From NCBI RefSeq assembly GCF_003946555.1, contig NZ_RHOO01000009.1:26528-90527 (forward strand): a DNA stretch of 64,000 nucleotides. Reading direction: 5' to 3'. Every line of letters starts with the position of its first letter. The first letter of the stretch is position 1. This stretch comes from Companilactobacillus hulinensis (GTDB lineage: Bacteria > Bacillota > Bacilli > Lactobacillales > Lactobacillaceae). This document shows, piece by piece, positions 42,261 to 50,969 of this stretch. The notes beneath the pieces are model-generated. The model worked only from the letters and a program-made list of their open reading frames with translations, made no database searches and had not been told where the DNA came from. The translations under genes were made by a program, and so were the position numbers.

Positions 42261-42312
42261 AAAAAATCGTAATAACATTTCCTTAAAAATGGGAAATATT
42301 ATTACGACTTTT
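42261..42312. terminator. Hairpin terminator
   Basis: AAAATCGTAATAA with TTATTACGACTTTT around a CATTTCC/GGGAAAT inner stem; T-runs on both strands. Between it and the hsp20 terminator is the 12-bp palindrome CGCCTGCAGGCG (42350), otherwise nothing recognised. Confidence 0.7.
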
Positions 42313-42382
42313 ATTTTTAAATATGAAATTAGACTAGCAGAAACACTCTCGCCTGCAGGCGGACAACAACAATCAACGATAT

Positions 42383-42410
42383 AAAAAAATGAGCCACAAA
42401 CGTGACTCAT
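42383..42410 (-). terminator. Rho-independent terminator of hsp20
   Basis: On the minus strand ATGAGTCACG/TGTGGCTCAT is followed by seven T. Confidence 0.8.
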
Positions 42411-42415
42411 TCAAT

Positions 42416-42850
42416 CTAGTTAATCTCGATATGATGACCAAGATCTTTCTTATCTTCAACTTTTGGCAATGTGATCTTCAAAACACCATCGCTGTAATCA
42501 GCCTTGATATTATTCTCATCAACTGCTGGTAAGTGATATTGTCTTGCGAAGCGACCGCTTGAGCGCTCGCTCATAATCATATCTCCATTTTTGTCCTCAT
42601 GATCATTGAAACTATCACGGTGACCACTAATTGTTAGTGTGTTGTTTTGATAATTAATATCAATGTTCTTCTTATCAAAAGCTGGCATATCTACATGAAC
42701 TTCATAATCCTTATCAGATTCTTTAATATCTGTTTTTAGTGTTGTATCTGTATTAGCATCATTGAAAAATGTAGGGAAGTTATTCATCCATGCATTATCA
42801 AACCAGTCTCTCATAACGTCGTTATGACGATCCATAATTTCATTTGTCAT
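42416..42850 (-). CDS. hsp20: Small heat shock protein, Hsp20/alpha-crystallin family
   Basis: A 144-residue chaperone that holds unfolding proteins. The alpha-crystallin domain covers residues 40-135 with KDYEVHVDMPAFDKKNID, NTLTISGHRD and the C-terminal GVLKITLPK. The N-terminus is the short variable type found in lactobacilli. The CIRCE element upstream shows HrcA control, and the gene is thus heat-inducible. AAGGAAGTAATTGAT precedes ATG. Confidence 0.95.
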   Translation of the reverse strand: MTNEIMDRHNDVMRDWFDNAWMNNFPTFFNDANTDTTLKTDIKESDKDYEVHVDMPAFDKKNIDINYQNNTLTISGHRDSFNDHEDKNGDMIMSERSSGRFARQYHLPAVDENNIKADYSDGVLKITLPKVEDKKDLGHHIEIN

Positions 42851-42918
42851 ATATCAATTACTTCCTTTCCTTCATTACAAATACAGTATAGTACCTGCTT
42901 GGGGGGAAGTTCAAATAT

Positions 42919-42945
42919 TTAGCACTCTTAATTGTCGAGTGCTAA
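42919..42945 (-). promoter_or_regulatory. CIRCE element (HrcA operator)
   Basis: A perfect TTAGCACTC-N9-GAGTGCTAA. On the minus strand it lies just upstream of a TTGAAC/TATACT promoter (18-base spacer) for hsp20, so HrcA binding here would repress it. Confidence 0.95.
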
Positions 42946-42948
42946 ATA

Positions 42949-43611
42949 TTATTTTTTCATGTAATTGGTTGGCTCAAAGTATTTTTGCAATAAACCAATC
43001 AATAAGTCAGTAATAACAGCCATAAGAGCGGTTGGCAAAGCACCAGCAAGAATCAATGGGGCACCATCAGTAGCGTTAGTACCACGAATAATTAAGTCTC
43101 CTAGTCCACCAGCTCCAACGAAGGAACCAATAGCAGTGTTACCAATAGCGACAACCATGGCTGTACGAATACCAGACATGATAACGGACATGGCAAGTGG
43201 CAATTTGACCATGTACAGCAATTGAATGCCGGTCATACCCATACCACGTGCCGAATCGATGACATTTGGATCAACGTTACGCATTCCGGTATATGTATTC
43301 TTCAGAATTGGGAGTAACGAGTATAAGAAAATCGTTACGATAACCGTATTTGGTCCCAATCCTAATACCAGCATAATGATTGATAGCATGGCAAGTGAAG
43401 GAACTGTTTGGATAACGTTGGCAATACTGATAATGAAATTACCAAGTTTGTAATGGTTAGCAATGTATATTCCTAATGGGATACCAATTATCGCAGCAAT
43501 CAGAACACCGTAGAATGAGATCAAAAAGTGTCTACAGAATTGTTCTAGAATATACATCCCATTGTGGGTAAAGTAAAAAATCAATTGTCTCCATAGCGGC
43601 TGGTCAGCCAT
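42949..43611 (-). CDS. opuCD: Osmoprotectant ABC transporter permease OpuCD
   Basis: A 220-residue permease with about five membrane segments and the EAA-type motif VIDSARGMGMTGIQLLYMVKLPL near residue 120. It is the fourth gene of the opuCABCD operon for uptake of carnitine, glycine betaine or choline in osmotic stress. Its start overlaps the OpuCC stop by one base (TAATG), so translation is coupled. It ends next to the CIRCE element with no clear terminator of its own. Confidence 0.92.
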   Translation of the reverse strand: MADQPLWRQLIFYFTHNGMYILEQFCRHFLISFYGVLIAAIIGIPLGIYIANHYKLGNFIISIANVIQTVPSLAMLSIIMLVLGLGPNTVIVTIFLYSLLPILKNTYTGMRNVDPNVIDSARGMGMTGIQLLYMVKLPLAMSVIMSGIRTAMVVAIGNTAIGSFVGAGGLGDLIIRGTNATDGAPLILAGALPTALMAVITDLLIGLLQKYFEPTNYMKK

Positions 43612-44537
43612 TATTTATCACCTCTGAAATAGTTATTTTTTTGTAAGAATTCTTGAGCGACATCTGCCGGTTCACGGAGATTATTATCGACTTCATAGTT
43701 CATTGTTTGCATTTCTGATAATGAAATTTTGCCATCCAAACGGTGCAACAATGGCTTGAGCTCAGGGTGCTTACGCAACAAGCTGTTGTTGACAACCATA
43801 CTTGTATCGTATGGAGGGAAGAAGTGCTTGTTGTCAGGTAATATCTTCAAGTTGTAACTCTTGATACGACCATCAGTTGAGTAACCAAGGACAGCCGACA
43901 TTTTACCTGCGGCAACAGCTGAGTAAACTAGTCCAACTTGCATAGGATAGACACGTTTAAAGGTGAATCCGTATGCACGTGAAAAAGCTGGGTAACCATC
44001 GTCAGGACGATTGATCCAGATATTATCAGCACCAATATTCATGGTTGGAGCAATTTTCTTCAAGTCACTGATATTGTGCAAGTTGTATTTTTTAGCAATT
44101 TTTTGAGTTACCAACATATTGTATGTGTTGGCGAATCCATAAGTTGGGAACCAAGTTTGGTCGAAACGTTGTTTGTAGAGACGCTTGACTGTTCGGTTAG
44201 CTTTGGCACGATTTTGAATCGGTTTGTGGTTCAAAGTAGCAATCAATTCATCACCAGTGAAGTTCTCGGCAGCAATATCAGCGTTATTACGCATCAAAGC
44301 AGCGTGAACTAACTGGTTAGAACCTAAGTTATTAACGATTTCAGTGTTGTAGTTAGTCTCATGTGAAATGAGTTCCATGATTATTTCTGACATGATCATC
44401 GATTCAGTCGTAGATAAACTGGCAACTCGAATTGTATCTTTTGAACCAGAGCCTAATCCAGGCCATCCACATCCAGACACTAATAGCATTGTCATCAAGG
44501 ATATAATTGTAAATATTTTTTTGATTGATTTCTTCAT
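43611..44537 (-). CDS. opuCC: Osmoprotectant-binding lipoprotein OpuCC
   Basis: A 308-residue substrate-binding lipoprotein. The signal peptide ends in the lipobox LVSGC near residue 23. The mature part is the OpuAC/OpuC-type binding domain for quaternary amines (AALMRNNADIAAENFTGDE, GADNIWINRPDDGYPAF). It sits outside the membrane and delivers compatible solutes to the OpuCB/OpuCD channel. It lies between the two permease genes, as in B. subtilis and Listeria. Confidence 0.93.
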   Translation of the reverse strand: MKKSIKKIFTIISLMTMLLVSGCGWPGLGSGSKDTIRVASLSTTESMIMSEIIMELISHETNYNTEIVNNLGSNQLVHAALMRNNADIAAENFTGDELIATLNHKPIQNRAKANRTVKRLYKQRFDQTWFPTYGFANTYNMLVTQKIAKKYNLHNISDLKKIAPTMNIGADNIWINRPDDGYPAFSRAYGFTFKRVYPMQVGLVYSAVAAGKMSAVLGYSTDGRIKSYNLKILPDNKHFFPPYDTSMVVNNSLLRKHPELKPLLHRLDGKISLSEMQTMNYEVDNNLREPADVAQEFLQKNNYFRGDK

Positions 44538-44539
44538 AA

Positions 44540-45175
44540 TTACACCTCACTACGTTTCGTTTTTGGTGTAACTTTTTTCTCGAATATCCCTAATAGATAA
44601 TCGGCAAGGATTGCCAGAATAGTAACCGGGATAGTACCACCGATGATAAGACTTGGATTGTAGAGATTCAGTCCGTTAAAGATGAAATCACCTAATCCAC
44701 CGGCACCGATGTACGACGCCAAAGTAGACCAAGAAATTACATAAACAGTTGAGAGCCTGATACCAGACATTATAATAGGCATGGACATTGGTATTTCAAC
44801 TTTAAAAATGGACTGCATCGTCGTCATTCCCAGACCACGTGCGGCGTCGAGTAGATTTTTGTTGACCTTTTTCATCCCAATATATGTGTTACGCAGAATT
44901 GGTAGTAATGAATAGATGAATAGGGCAACGATAGCTGGGACTTTTCCGATACCAAAGATTGGAATCATCAGAGCTAATAATGCTAATGAAGGAATAGTTT
45001 GAAGCATTCCAGTGATCGACATTACGTATTTAGCAGTTTTGTCGTAACGTGTTAATAGAATGCCAAGTGGTACAGCAACTATAATTCCGAGGATAATGGC
45101 AAAAGCTGAGATATAGATTTGTTCCCAGGTTTTGATTATCAATTCAGAGCCATGCTGGTTCAGAAAGGTAATCAT
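44540..45175 (-). CDS. opuCB: Osmoprotectant ABC transporter permease OpuCB
   Basis: A 211-residue permease, similar to OpuCD, with five membrane segments and the coupling motif [17 protein letters not shown] near residue 113. It overlaps the opuCA stop by four bases (ATGA), showing translational coupling. It pairs with OpuCD to form the membrane channel. Confidence 0.92.
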   Translation of the reverse strand: MITFLNQHGSELIIKTWEQIYISAFAIILGIIVAVPLGILLTRYDKTAKYVMSITGMLQTIPSLALLALMIPIFGIGKVPAIVALFIYSLLPILRNTYIGMKKVNKNLLDAARGLGMTTMQSIFKVEIPMSMPIIMSGIRLSTVYVISWSTLASYIGAGGLGDFIFNGLNLYNPSLIIGGTIPVTILAILADYLLGIFEKKVTPKTKRSEV

Positions 45176-46374
45176 GCATTATCACTCTCCTTTGCGATTG
45201 AATCGGGTAACTTGATGCCTTCAGGATTATCCAATTCTTCACTACCCCAGATAGCATCGTAGATGATGTTAACTAGAGAGGCACGAGTAACGATACCAAT
45301 TAAGTTATTGTCGTTATCAATAACAGGGACGTATTTGTAGCCTTGCTTTAAAATACGCTCACTGGTATCACGCAAATATGACGTTGTCTTGACCTTAAAG
45401 CGATTTGGTTGGTAGATGTCCGAGACGTTCGAATATTTCGAGTAGCGGTCGTTTATGGTCTCCAGATCGATAAAGCCTTTGAGTTTGTTATTATCATCTG
45501 TAACTAATAGCGTATCAACGTGTTTTAAACTCATTTCACGAATAGCCTCAGCTAGTGATTGACCAAGTGTGATCTTGGCTGGGTTCTTCGACATGATGTC
45601 GCTGACAGACAAAGTATTCTGTTGTGCTTGAAGCAAACGTTCTTCACCTAATAGCTCCTTAACGAAATCAGAAGCAGGGTGTTGCAAGATATTGTCAGGC
45701 GTGTCGTCTTGAATAATGTGACCACTGTCCATAATGACAATATGTGTTGCTAGTTTTAAGGCCTCATCCATATCGTGGGTAACGAAGATGATCGTCTTAC
45801 CAAGTTCTTCTTGAAGATGCTTAACTAGATCCTGCAAGTCATCACGTGTAATTGGGTCTAGAGCACCAAATGGTTCATCCATTAAAATAATATCTTGATC
45901 GGCAGCCAAAGCACGCACTACACCGATTCTTTGTTGTTGTCCACCAGATAATTCTGCAGGATAACGTTCTAAGTAACTTTCAGGCAGATCAGCCAATTTA
46001 ATTAATTCTGTTGCCTTACGATCCATCTTGTCCTGTGACCACTTAAGTAGTTTAGGGACCAAGGTAATATTATCTTTGATGGTCATGTGAGGCATTAGTC
46101 CATTATTTTGAATAACGTATCCAATTGTACGTCGCAGTTTTACAGGGTCGAATGTCTTAAGATTCTTTCCTTTAAAAATGATTTTGCCACGACTAGGTTC
46201 GATCATACGATTGATCATACGCATAGTCGTGGTCTTTCCGGAACCAGATGTTCCAATTAGACAGACGAACTCCCCCTCGTTAATTGTTATGTTGATATTC
46301 TCGACGGCGTCGTTGCCGCCGCGGTAGTTTTTTGCTACATCTTGAAATGAAATTATTTCTTTCGCGGTCTGCAT
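45172..46374 (-). CDS. opuCA: Osmoprotectant ABC transporter ATP-binding protein OpuCA
   Basis: A 400-residue ATPase. Walker [10 protein letters not shown] (near residue 36), signature [17 protein letters not shown] (near 140), Walker [15 protein letters not shown] and the switch His in VTHDMDEAL are all present. The last 130 residues hold two CBS domains, which in this family sense ionic strength and control activity. First gene of opuCABCD; AGGAGGATTT precedes the start. Confidence 0.94.
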   Translation of the reverse strand: MQTAKEIISFQDVAKNYRGGNDAVENINITINEGEFVCLIGTSGSGKTTTMRMINRMIEPSRGKIIFKGKNLKTFDPVKLRRTIGYVIQNNGLMPHMTIKDNITLVPKLLKWSQDKMDRKATELIKLADLPESYLERYPAELSGGQQQRIGVVRALAADQDIILMDEPFGALDPITRDDLQDLVKHLQEELGKTIIFVTHDMDEALKLATHIVIMDSGHIIQDDTPDNILQHPASDFVKELLGEERLLQAQQNTLSVSDIMSKNPAKITLGQSLAEAIREMSLKHVDTLLVTDDNNKLKGFIDLETINDRYSKYSNVSDIYQPNRFKVKTTSYLRDTSERILKQGYKYVPVIDNDNNLIGIVTRASLVNIIYDAIWGSEELDNPEGIKLPDSIAKESDNA

Positions 46375-46452
46375 AAATCCTCCTATAAAATGACTAACGT
46401 TAGCTATGATACAATGATAGCGAGATTAATTCAAAAAGAGGTTGGAGATATT

Positions 46453-46818
46453 ATGTCAAAAATAGTTGTCAAACGTATCTATAACAAGGAATTACCCGCA
46501 GGATATAGAATTTTGGTAGATCGTCTATGGCCACGAGGAATGTCCAAAGTTAATGCCAAGTTAGATTTGTGGGCCAAGGAAATTTCTCCCTCACCTGAAT
46601 TGAGAAAATGGTTCGGTCATGACCCTGAAAAGTATCCAGAGTTTGAGAAGAAGTATATGGAAGAAATCCAAAATAATGATTATGCCAAAGAATTCGTTCA
46701 AGCAGTCAAAGAAGCTCTTAAAGAGCAAGATGTTCTGATTCTTTATGGCGCAAAAGATGAAGAGCATAACAACGCAGTTGTCCTGAATGAATACCTTAAT
46801 AAAGAAATTAATAATTAA
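46453..46818 (+). CDS. DUF488 family protein
   Basis: A 121-residue protein of the DUF488 family, beginning KIVVKRIYNKELP, with the family signature VDRLWPRGMSK near residue 22 and WFGHDPEKYPEF near 51, and VLILYGAKDEEHNNAVVL near the C-terminus. Its function is not known. ATG 46453 follows TTGGAGATATT; an upstream in-frame start overlaps the promoter region (TACAAT at 46411). It is divergent from opuCA. Confidence 0.88.
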   Translation: MSKIVVKRIYNKELPAGYRILVDRLWPRGMSKVNAKLDLWAKEISPSPELRKWFGHDPEKYPEFEKKYMEEIQNNDYAKEFVQAVKEALKEQDVLILYGAKDEEHNNAVVLNEYLNKEINN

Positions 46819-46879
46819 TTGAAGAAAGTGCCCATCGACTTTATAATAATAATGATGAAATAAGACAGGGTGGATAATA

Positions 46880-47719
46880 ATGGAGGAATTCGATTTAGCG
46901 ACTCTTCTTTCCAGCAACGAAAAAGCATTAATTAGAATATTACAAAACTATGCCAGAACAAATGATCTGGTTATTTTTGTGCTGGATAATAATGATCGAC
47001 TAGTATATTCCGCACTTGGGGATGCATCTGAGAAGGGAATACTTTCTAGACTTGATACAGTTAAAGACTTCGAAAGTCTGAGTACTGATCGATTCAAGTA
47101 TCACATCGAATTGACTAATACACCGATTAGAATTTCGACCATCAATCAAATGGTCGGGAAGCTATATGTCGCACATGACGTTGACGACAGGCCTAGTCCT
47201 GATAATTTGTTAGTTTTACAGAGACTTCAAAAGCAAGCTGGGTTTTTAAAATTCTTGTTTGAAGGTACCTCAAGATTATTGATTGAAAACCGTGGAGTAG
47301 ATGACTTCTTGATCAAGCAACCAGCTAATGTTGATGACATGATTGAAGAATTGGATGACAGTGAAGCTTTAGCTTTGCAACAATTGAAGAATTTGTCGAC
47401 ATCCAATCGTGCCATCATCACGGCGATTGAATTCATTGATGATAATTTGGATAAGCGGTTAACGTTGGATCAAGTTGCCAATCGAGTTTATTTGTCAGAT
47501 TATTATTTTAGTAAGTTGTTTAAAAAAGAGACTAAGTTGAGCTTCTCAGTTTATTTGAATGCCAGAAAGGTTCAGCGAGCTATGTTGTTATTGAAGGATA
47601 CTGAGATGAGTATTCAAGATATTTCTAGTGAGTTAGGATTTGCCAGGCTTAGTTATTTTAGCCAGACGTTTAAGAAGTTTACCGGATTCACACCTTCAAA
47701 ATTCAGACGAAATAAATAA
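46880..47719 (+). CDS. AraC family transcriptional regulator
   Basis: A 279-residue regulator. The last 100 residues are the AraC double helix-turn-helix (IEFIDDNLDKRLTLDQVAN, then YYFSKLFKKETKLSFSVYL, and the signature DISSELGFARLSYFSQTFKK followed by FTGFTPSKFR). The N-terminal 170 residues are an effector domain of uncertain type, perhaps GAF or PocR-like. AGGGTGGATAATA precedes ATG. The target genes are not evident from context. Confidence 0.9.
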   Translation: MEEFDLATLLSSNEKALIRILQNYARTNDLVIFVLDNNDRLVYSALGDASEKGILSRLDTVKDFESLSTDRFKYHIELTNTPIRISTINQMVGKLYVAHDVDDRPSPDNLLVLQRLQKQAGFLKFLFEGTSRLLIENRGVDDFLIKQPANVDDMIEELDDSEALALQQLKNLSTSNRAIITAIEFIDDNLDKRLTLDQVANRVYLSDYYFSKLFKKETKLSFSVYLNARKVQRAMLLLKDTEMSIQDISSELGFARLSYFSQTFKKFTGFTPSKFRRNK

Positions 47720-47724
47720 AGTCT

Positions 47725-47900
47725 TCTGTCTCCAGGATTGAAAATATTTATTGGCTATGCGGACCGAATTGAGCCGAAGTTCGGTCTCAATTCTCGGTTT
47801 GAAGCCTTTTTAAGTTCGACAGGTCTTCAAATACGCCCGTTTTAGTAAGAGCAAAGCTCTAACTAAACTTTCATAGCCAACAAATATTTTCAACCCTTAC
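47725..47900 (+). repeat. Family B structured element, copy B6 (divergent)
   Basis: The terminal stem GATTGAAAATATTTATTGGC with GCCAACAAATATTTTCAACC encloses a first hairpin AATTGAG/CTCAATT around CCGAAGTTCGG, a second after CTCGGTTTGAAG, and a third GTTTTAGTAAGAGC/GCTCTAACTAAAC before ACTTTCAT. The outer borders differ from B1-B5. It follows the AraC stop immediately, in the same direction. From 47910 to 47955 nothing is recognised. Confidence 0.65.
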
Positions 47901-47956
47901 GACTAGTTTGTATACTGCTGGTAAAATCAATTATATAAATATTTTATTATTGTACA

Positions 47957-48015
47957 AAAAAGGGAGTCATGTCCCACTTGATATACACCAATATCAAGTG
48001 GCCATGACTCCCTTT
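47957..48015. terminator. Bidirectional terminator before terC
   Basis: A long stem, AAGGGAGTCATG with CATGACTCCCTT, encloses CTTGATAT/ATATCAAG; A/T-runs on both sides. It ends terC and the AraC transcript. Confidence 0.85.
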
Positions 48016-48026
48016 ATATGTATTTA

Positions 48027-48791
48027 CTATTTAGTAGCCTTTTTTGTATGTATGTAGTGAATTACTAATGTGACAATAATCGAGACAATCAATACGGCAA
48101 CAAATAACATATTTGGTACTTCGATGTCGATTGCAGGAATTGATAAGAATAATTTAACTGAAATAAAGAGAATCAAGAAGTAGGCCATTCCTTGTAGTTC
48201 AGGGATCTTCTCCATTAGTCCCATAATTAGTTCAGCAATACCACGCATAGCTAGAATACCAATCATACCACCGATCAATACGATAACAGGGTTGCTTGAG
48301 ATAGCAAGTGATGCCAAGACGGAATCGATAGAGAAGACGATATCCATTAATTCAATTGAGATAACAACTTGCCAGAATTTGGAAATATGGATATGTTTTT
48401 TCCAGCCTTTTGGTTCAGGCTTTTCCTTTGGAACTTCAACTTTATTACCTTTTCGTTTATCGAGGAAGAAGTATTTTAAGAACAAATAGAAAAGATATCC
48501 AGCGCCAAGAACCTTTATCCACCAAAAGTTAATTAGGTAGACTCCAATACCGATAACTAGAAAACGGAAGATGTAAGCTCCGAATAGTCCGTAAAATAAT
48601 GACTTTTCCTGCTCAACTTTGTTAGGTAATGATTGTGTTTGAGCAGCTAAAACTACCGCGTTATCAACAGATAACATACATTCCATAATTATTAAAGATA
48701 GAATTATTAGCCAGTCTTCGCCAGACTCAATAACTGTTGCCCAGTTATGAAGGTCGAAGAATGGACCGTACATGTTCACAAGTGCATTCAA
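48027..48791 (-). CDS. TerC family integral membrane protein
   Basis: A 254-residue protein with about seven membrane segments. The TerC signature, acidic residues within membrane helices, is visible in IIMECMLSVDNAVVLAAQ (near residue 37) and IELMDIVFSIDSVLASLAI (near 150). TerC proteins are tied to manganese export or metal loading of exoenzymes. The neighbouring mntH gives a metal theme. The start codon is TTG at 48791, preceded by AAGGGAG ten bases upstream; no better ATG is present. Confidence 0.9.
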   Translation of the reverse strand: MNALVNMYGPFFDLHNWATVIESGEDWLIILSLIIMECMLSVDNAVVLAAQTQSLPNKVEQEKSLFYGLFGAYIFRFLVIGIGVYLINFWWIKVLGAGYLFYLFLKYFFLDKRKGNKVEVPKEKPEPKGWKKHIHISKFWQVVISIELMDIVFSIDSVLASLAISSNPVIVLIGGMIGILAMRGIAELIMGLMEKIPELQGMAYFLILFISVKLFLSIPAIDIEVPNMLFVAVLIVSIIVTLVIHYIHTKKATK

Positions 48792-48866
48792 TCAGAATAT
48801 GCTCCCTTAAAATTTATTTGTTTTCAATATGATACTTTACTTTTTGGTATATGTATATATTACAAC

Positions 48867-48902
48867 AAAAAAGCCTTGAACATTTTAAAGTTCAAGGCTT
48901 TT
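48867..48902. terminator. Terminator between terC and mntH
   Basis: The perfect stem AAAAGCCTTGAAC/GTTCAAGGCTTTT ends mntH on the minus strand. Confidence 0.85.
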
Positions 48903-48907
48903 GATAT

Positions 48908-50278
48908 TTAGAAATGATAGACTTCTTGAAGCGTTGTGAAAATCAACCAAATATTTAGAATAGTCAGGATAACGGCAATGGCATATCCGATGTATTTGAT
49001 ATAACTCTTATTCGCAAATTCTCCCATAAGTTTCTTATCACTAGAAAAGGCGATAAGTGGGAAGATTGAGAATGGTAATGCGACACTCAAGAATACTTGT
49101 GAGAATGTCAGTAATGATTCGATCTTAGCTTCGTTACCGTGATACATGATAGCGAAGGTAATAACTGGAAGGATCGAGAGCAAACGTGTAATAACACGTC
49201 TTACCCACAGTTTCATCTTCATGTGGACGAAACCTTCCATAACGATTTGACCGGACAATGTACCAGTAATAGTTGAATTTTGACCAGATGCAAGTAAAGC
49301 TACGGCGAACAAAATACTTAGAACTGGACTGGCAACTGCACCAGCAATTTTTGGATCTTGCAAAGCATTGTACAAGTCAACGAAACGACCTAAGTCACTG
49401 TTTGTACCATAGAATAGTGCTGCACCAAGAAGAAGTAACAAAGTATTAACTACGAATGCTAAGGTTAGTTGAATATTTGAATCCCAAGTTGAGAAACGAA
49501 CGGCTTGTTTAACACTCTTAGCATCTTCACGGTCATATCTTCTAGCTTGTGAAATACTTGAATGCAAGTATAAGTTATGCGGCATAACTGTCGCACCAAC
49601 GATACCTAATGAAATATATAGCATACTTTGATTTTGTAGAATCACAGGATCAGGAACGAATCCGACCACCATTTGTCCCATATTAGGTTGGGCAAGAATA
49701 ACTTCGTACATGAATACTGCTAAGATGACCATAATTAGTGCGGCAACAATAGCTTCAATCTTTCTAAAGCCAAGTTTCATCAGTACCAATAGAAGTAAGA
49801 CATCAAATGCAGTGATGATAACACCCCATAGAATTGGAATGCCGAATAGCAGTTTTAAGGCAATCGCAGAACCGATTATTTCCGCTATATCCGTTGCCAT
49901 AATAGCTAACTCAGTAACTATCCAGAGCATAAAGCCAACCTTTTTGGTTGTTCTATCTCTTGTTAATTGTGCCAAATCCCGACCAGTTACAATCCCTAGT
50001 TTAGCGGCCATATATTGTAGCAACATGGCGATTAAACTAGAAATCAAAATGACGGTCAAAAGTTTGTATTTGAATTGAGCACCACCAGCGATGGAAGTAA
50101 CCCAATTACCAGGATCCATGTATCCAACAGCAACCAGAGCTCCAGGACCACTATAAGCTAATAGTGTCTTGAAGAATCCAGCGTCTTTTGGAACCTCAAC
50201 GGTATCATTGATTTCTTGCAATGAAGGACCGTTTGCGTAATGGATCAGGCTTTCGTGTTTTTTATTATTATCACTCAA
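48908..50278 (-). CDS. mntH: Manganese/divalent metal:proton symporter, Nramp family
   Basis: A 456-residue transporter with 11 membrane segments. Nramp hallmarks are visible: [18 protein letters not shown] (metal site Asp and Asn in segment 1) and [16 protein letters not shown] (the Met-Pro-His in segment 6). It imports manganese, which lactobacilli need in large amounts. I set the start at TTG 50278, following GGGGGATACAAGC; upstream in-frame codons have no ribosome site. A DtxR/MntR-like operator precedes it. Confidence 0.93.
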   Translation of the reverse strand: MSDNNKKHESLIHYANGPSLQEINDTVEVPKDAGFFKTLLAYSGPGALVAVGYMDPGNWVTSIAGGAQFKYKLLTVILISSLIAMLLQYMAAKLGIVTGRDLAQLTRDRTTKKVGFMLWIVTELAIMATDIAEIIGSAIALKLLFGIPILWGVIITAFDVLLLLVLMKLGFRKIEAIVAALIMVILAVFMYEVILAQPNMGQMVVGFVPDPVILQNQSMLYISLGIVGATVMPHNLYLHSSISQARRYDREDAKSVKQAVRFSTWDSNIQLTLAFVVNTLLLLLGAALFYGTNSDLGRFVDLYNALQDPKIAGAVASPVLSILFAVALLASGQNSTITGTLSGQIVMEGFVHMKMKLWVRRVITRLLSILPVITFAIMYHGNEAKIESLLTFSQVFLSVALPFSIFPLIAFSSDKKLMGEFANKSYIKYIGYAIAVILTILNIWLIFTTLQEVYHF

Positions 50279-50351
50279 GCTTGTATCCCCCTTTTTAATC
50301 TTCCAATATAATATCACGTTATACTAGATTTTTAAATAAGAATAAAAATTA

Positions 50352-50369
50352 AATTTAGGTGTACTTAAC
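50352..50369 (-). promoter_or_regulatory. Candidate MntR/DtxR-type operator
   Basis: AATTTAGGTGTACTTAAC is a partly symmetrical TTTAGGN3-ACTTAA-like site about 75 bases upstream of mntH, resembling manganese-repressor boxes. Medium-low certainty. Confidence 0.4.
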
Positions 50370-50454
50370 AATAATTAAATTGATTTAAATCAAAGCAAAA
50401 ATTTGTAAAAACCTGTATACTAACCTACAATTATTTAAAAAGGAATGAGGCCAT

Positions 50455-50922
50455 ATGGACTTACTAATAATAGTAGTAGATGTAATATTTTTAGCCGGAG
50501 CAGTGTTTAACATTTATTGGCAATCTCAAATTGAAATCCGTTCGATTTATAAGATTTCATCATTGATTTTCGCTGCATTTATCGGTTCATGGTTGCTGTT
50601 CTCAGCAACTAACGATTTGCCATATATCATCATGACGGCTTCGTTTATAACCCTCACCATTATGAATGGTGTTGGTGGGATAGGCGAGAAGAAAGTCATT
50701 ATGAATGGATTCTATTCTGGCGTTATTGATTATGCTCAAATCGTTCATGTAACGCTGATTCCTATAGAAGTTCCCCAAAGAAAACCCAAGGTTGCGGTTA
50801 TTTTCAATACAAGTCGTCCACAACAAGTACAAATGAGTTTTAATACTTCTTATAAGACAGTACAGGATTATTTGAGTAAAAAACTATCTTCAGGTGTTCA
50901 AGTTGAAGTTGGACAAATTTAA
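50455..50922 (+). CDS. Membrane protein of unknown function
   Basis: A 155-residue protein with three N-terminal hydrophobic segments (LLIIVVDVIFLAGAVFNIY, then SSLIFAAFIGSWLLF and a third near residue 60) and a soluble C-terminal domain of about 80 residues ending in VQDYLSKKLSSGVQVEVG. The C-terminal part resembles DUF5673-type domains in general pattern, but I am not certain. AAGGAATGAGGCCAT precedes ATG. Single gene between mntH and an ABC exporter. Confidence 0.6.
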   Translation: MDLLIIVVDVIFLAGAVFNIYWQSQIEIRSIYKISSLIFAAFIGSWLLFSATNDLPYIIMTASFITLTIMNGVGGIGEKKVIMNGFYSGVIDYAQIVHVTLIPIEVPQRKPKVAVIFNTSRPQQVQMSFNTSYKTVQDYLSKKLSSGVQVEVGQI

Positions 50923-50934
50923 ATATTAAACACA

Positions 50935-50969
50935 AAAAGACGAAATCGGAAAACCCGATTTCGTCTTTT
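50935..50969. terminator. Bidirectional terminator
   Basis: The perfect 14-bp stem AAAAGACGAAATCG/CGATTTCGTCTTTT lies between convergent genes. Confidence 0.9.

Noticed and set aside
42350..42361. 12-bp GC-rich palindrome CGCCTGCAGGCG as an operator or attachment site
   Set aside because: Single occurrence between two terminators with no other supporting feature.
48792..48866. yybP-ykoY manganese riboswitch upstream of terC
   Set aside because: The gap is short and AT-rich, with no conserved riboswitch core.
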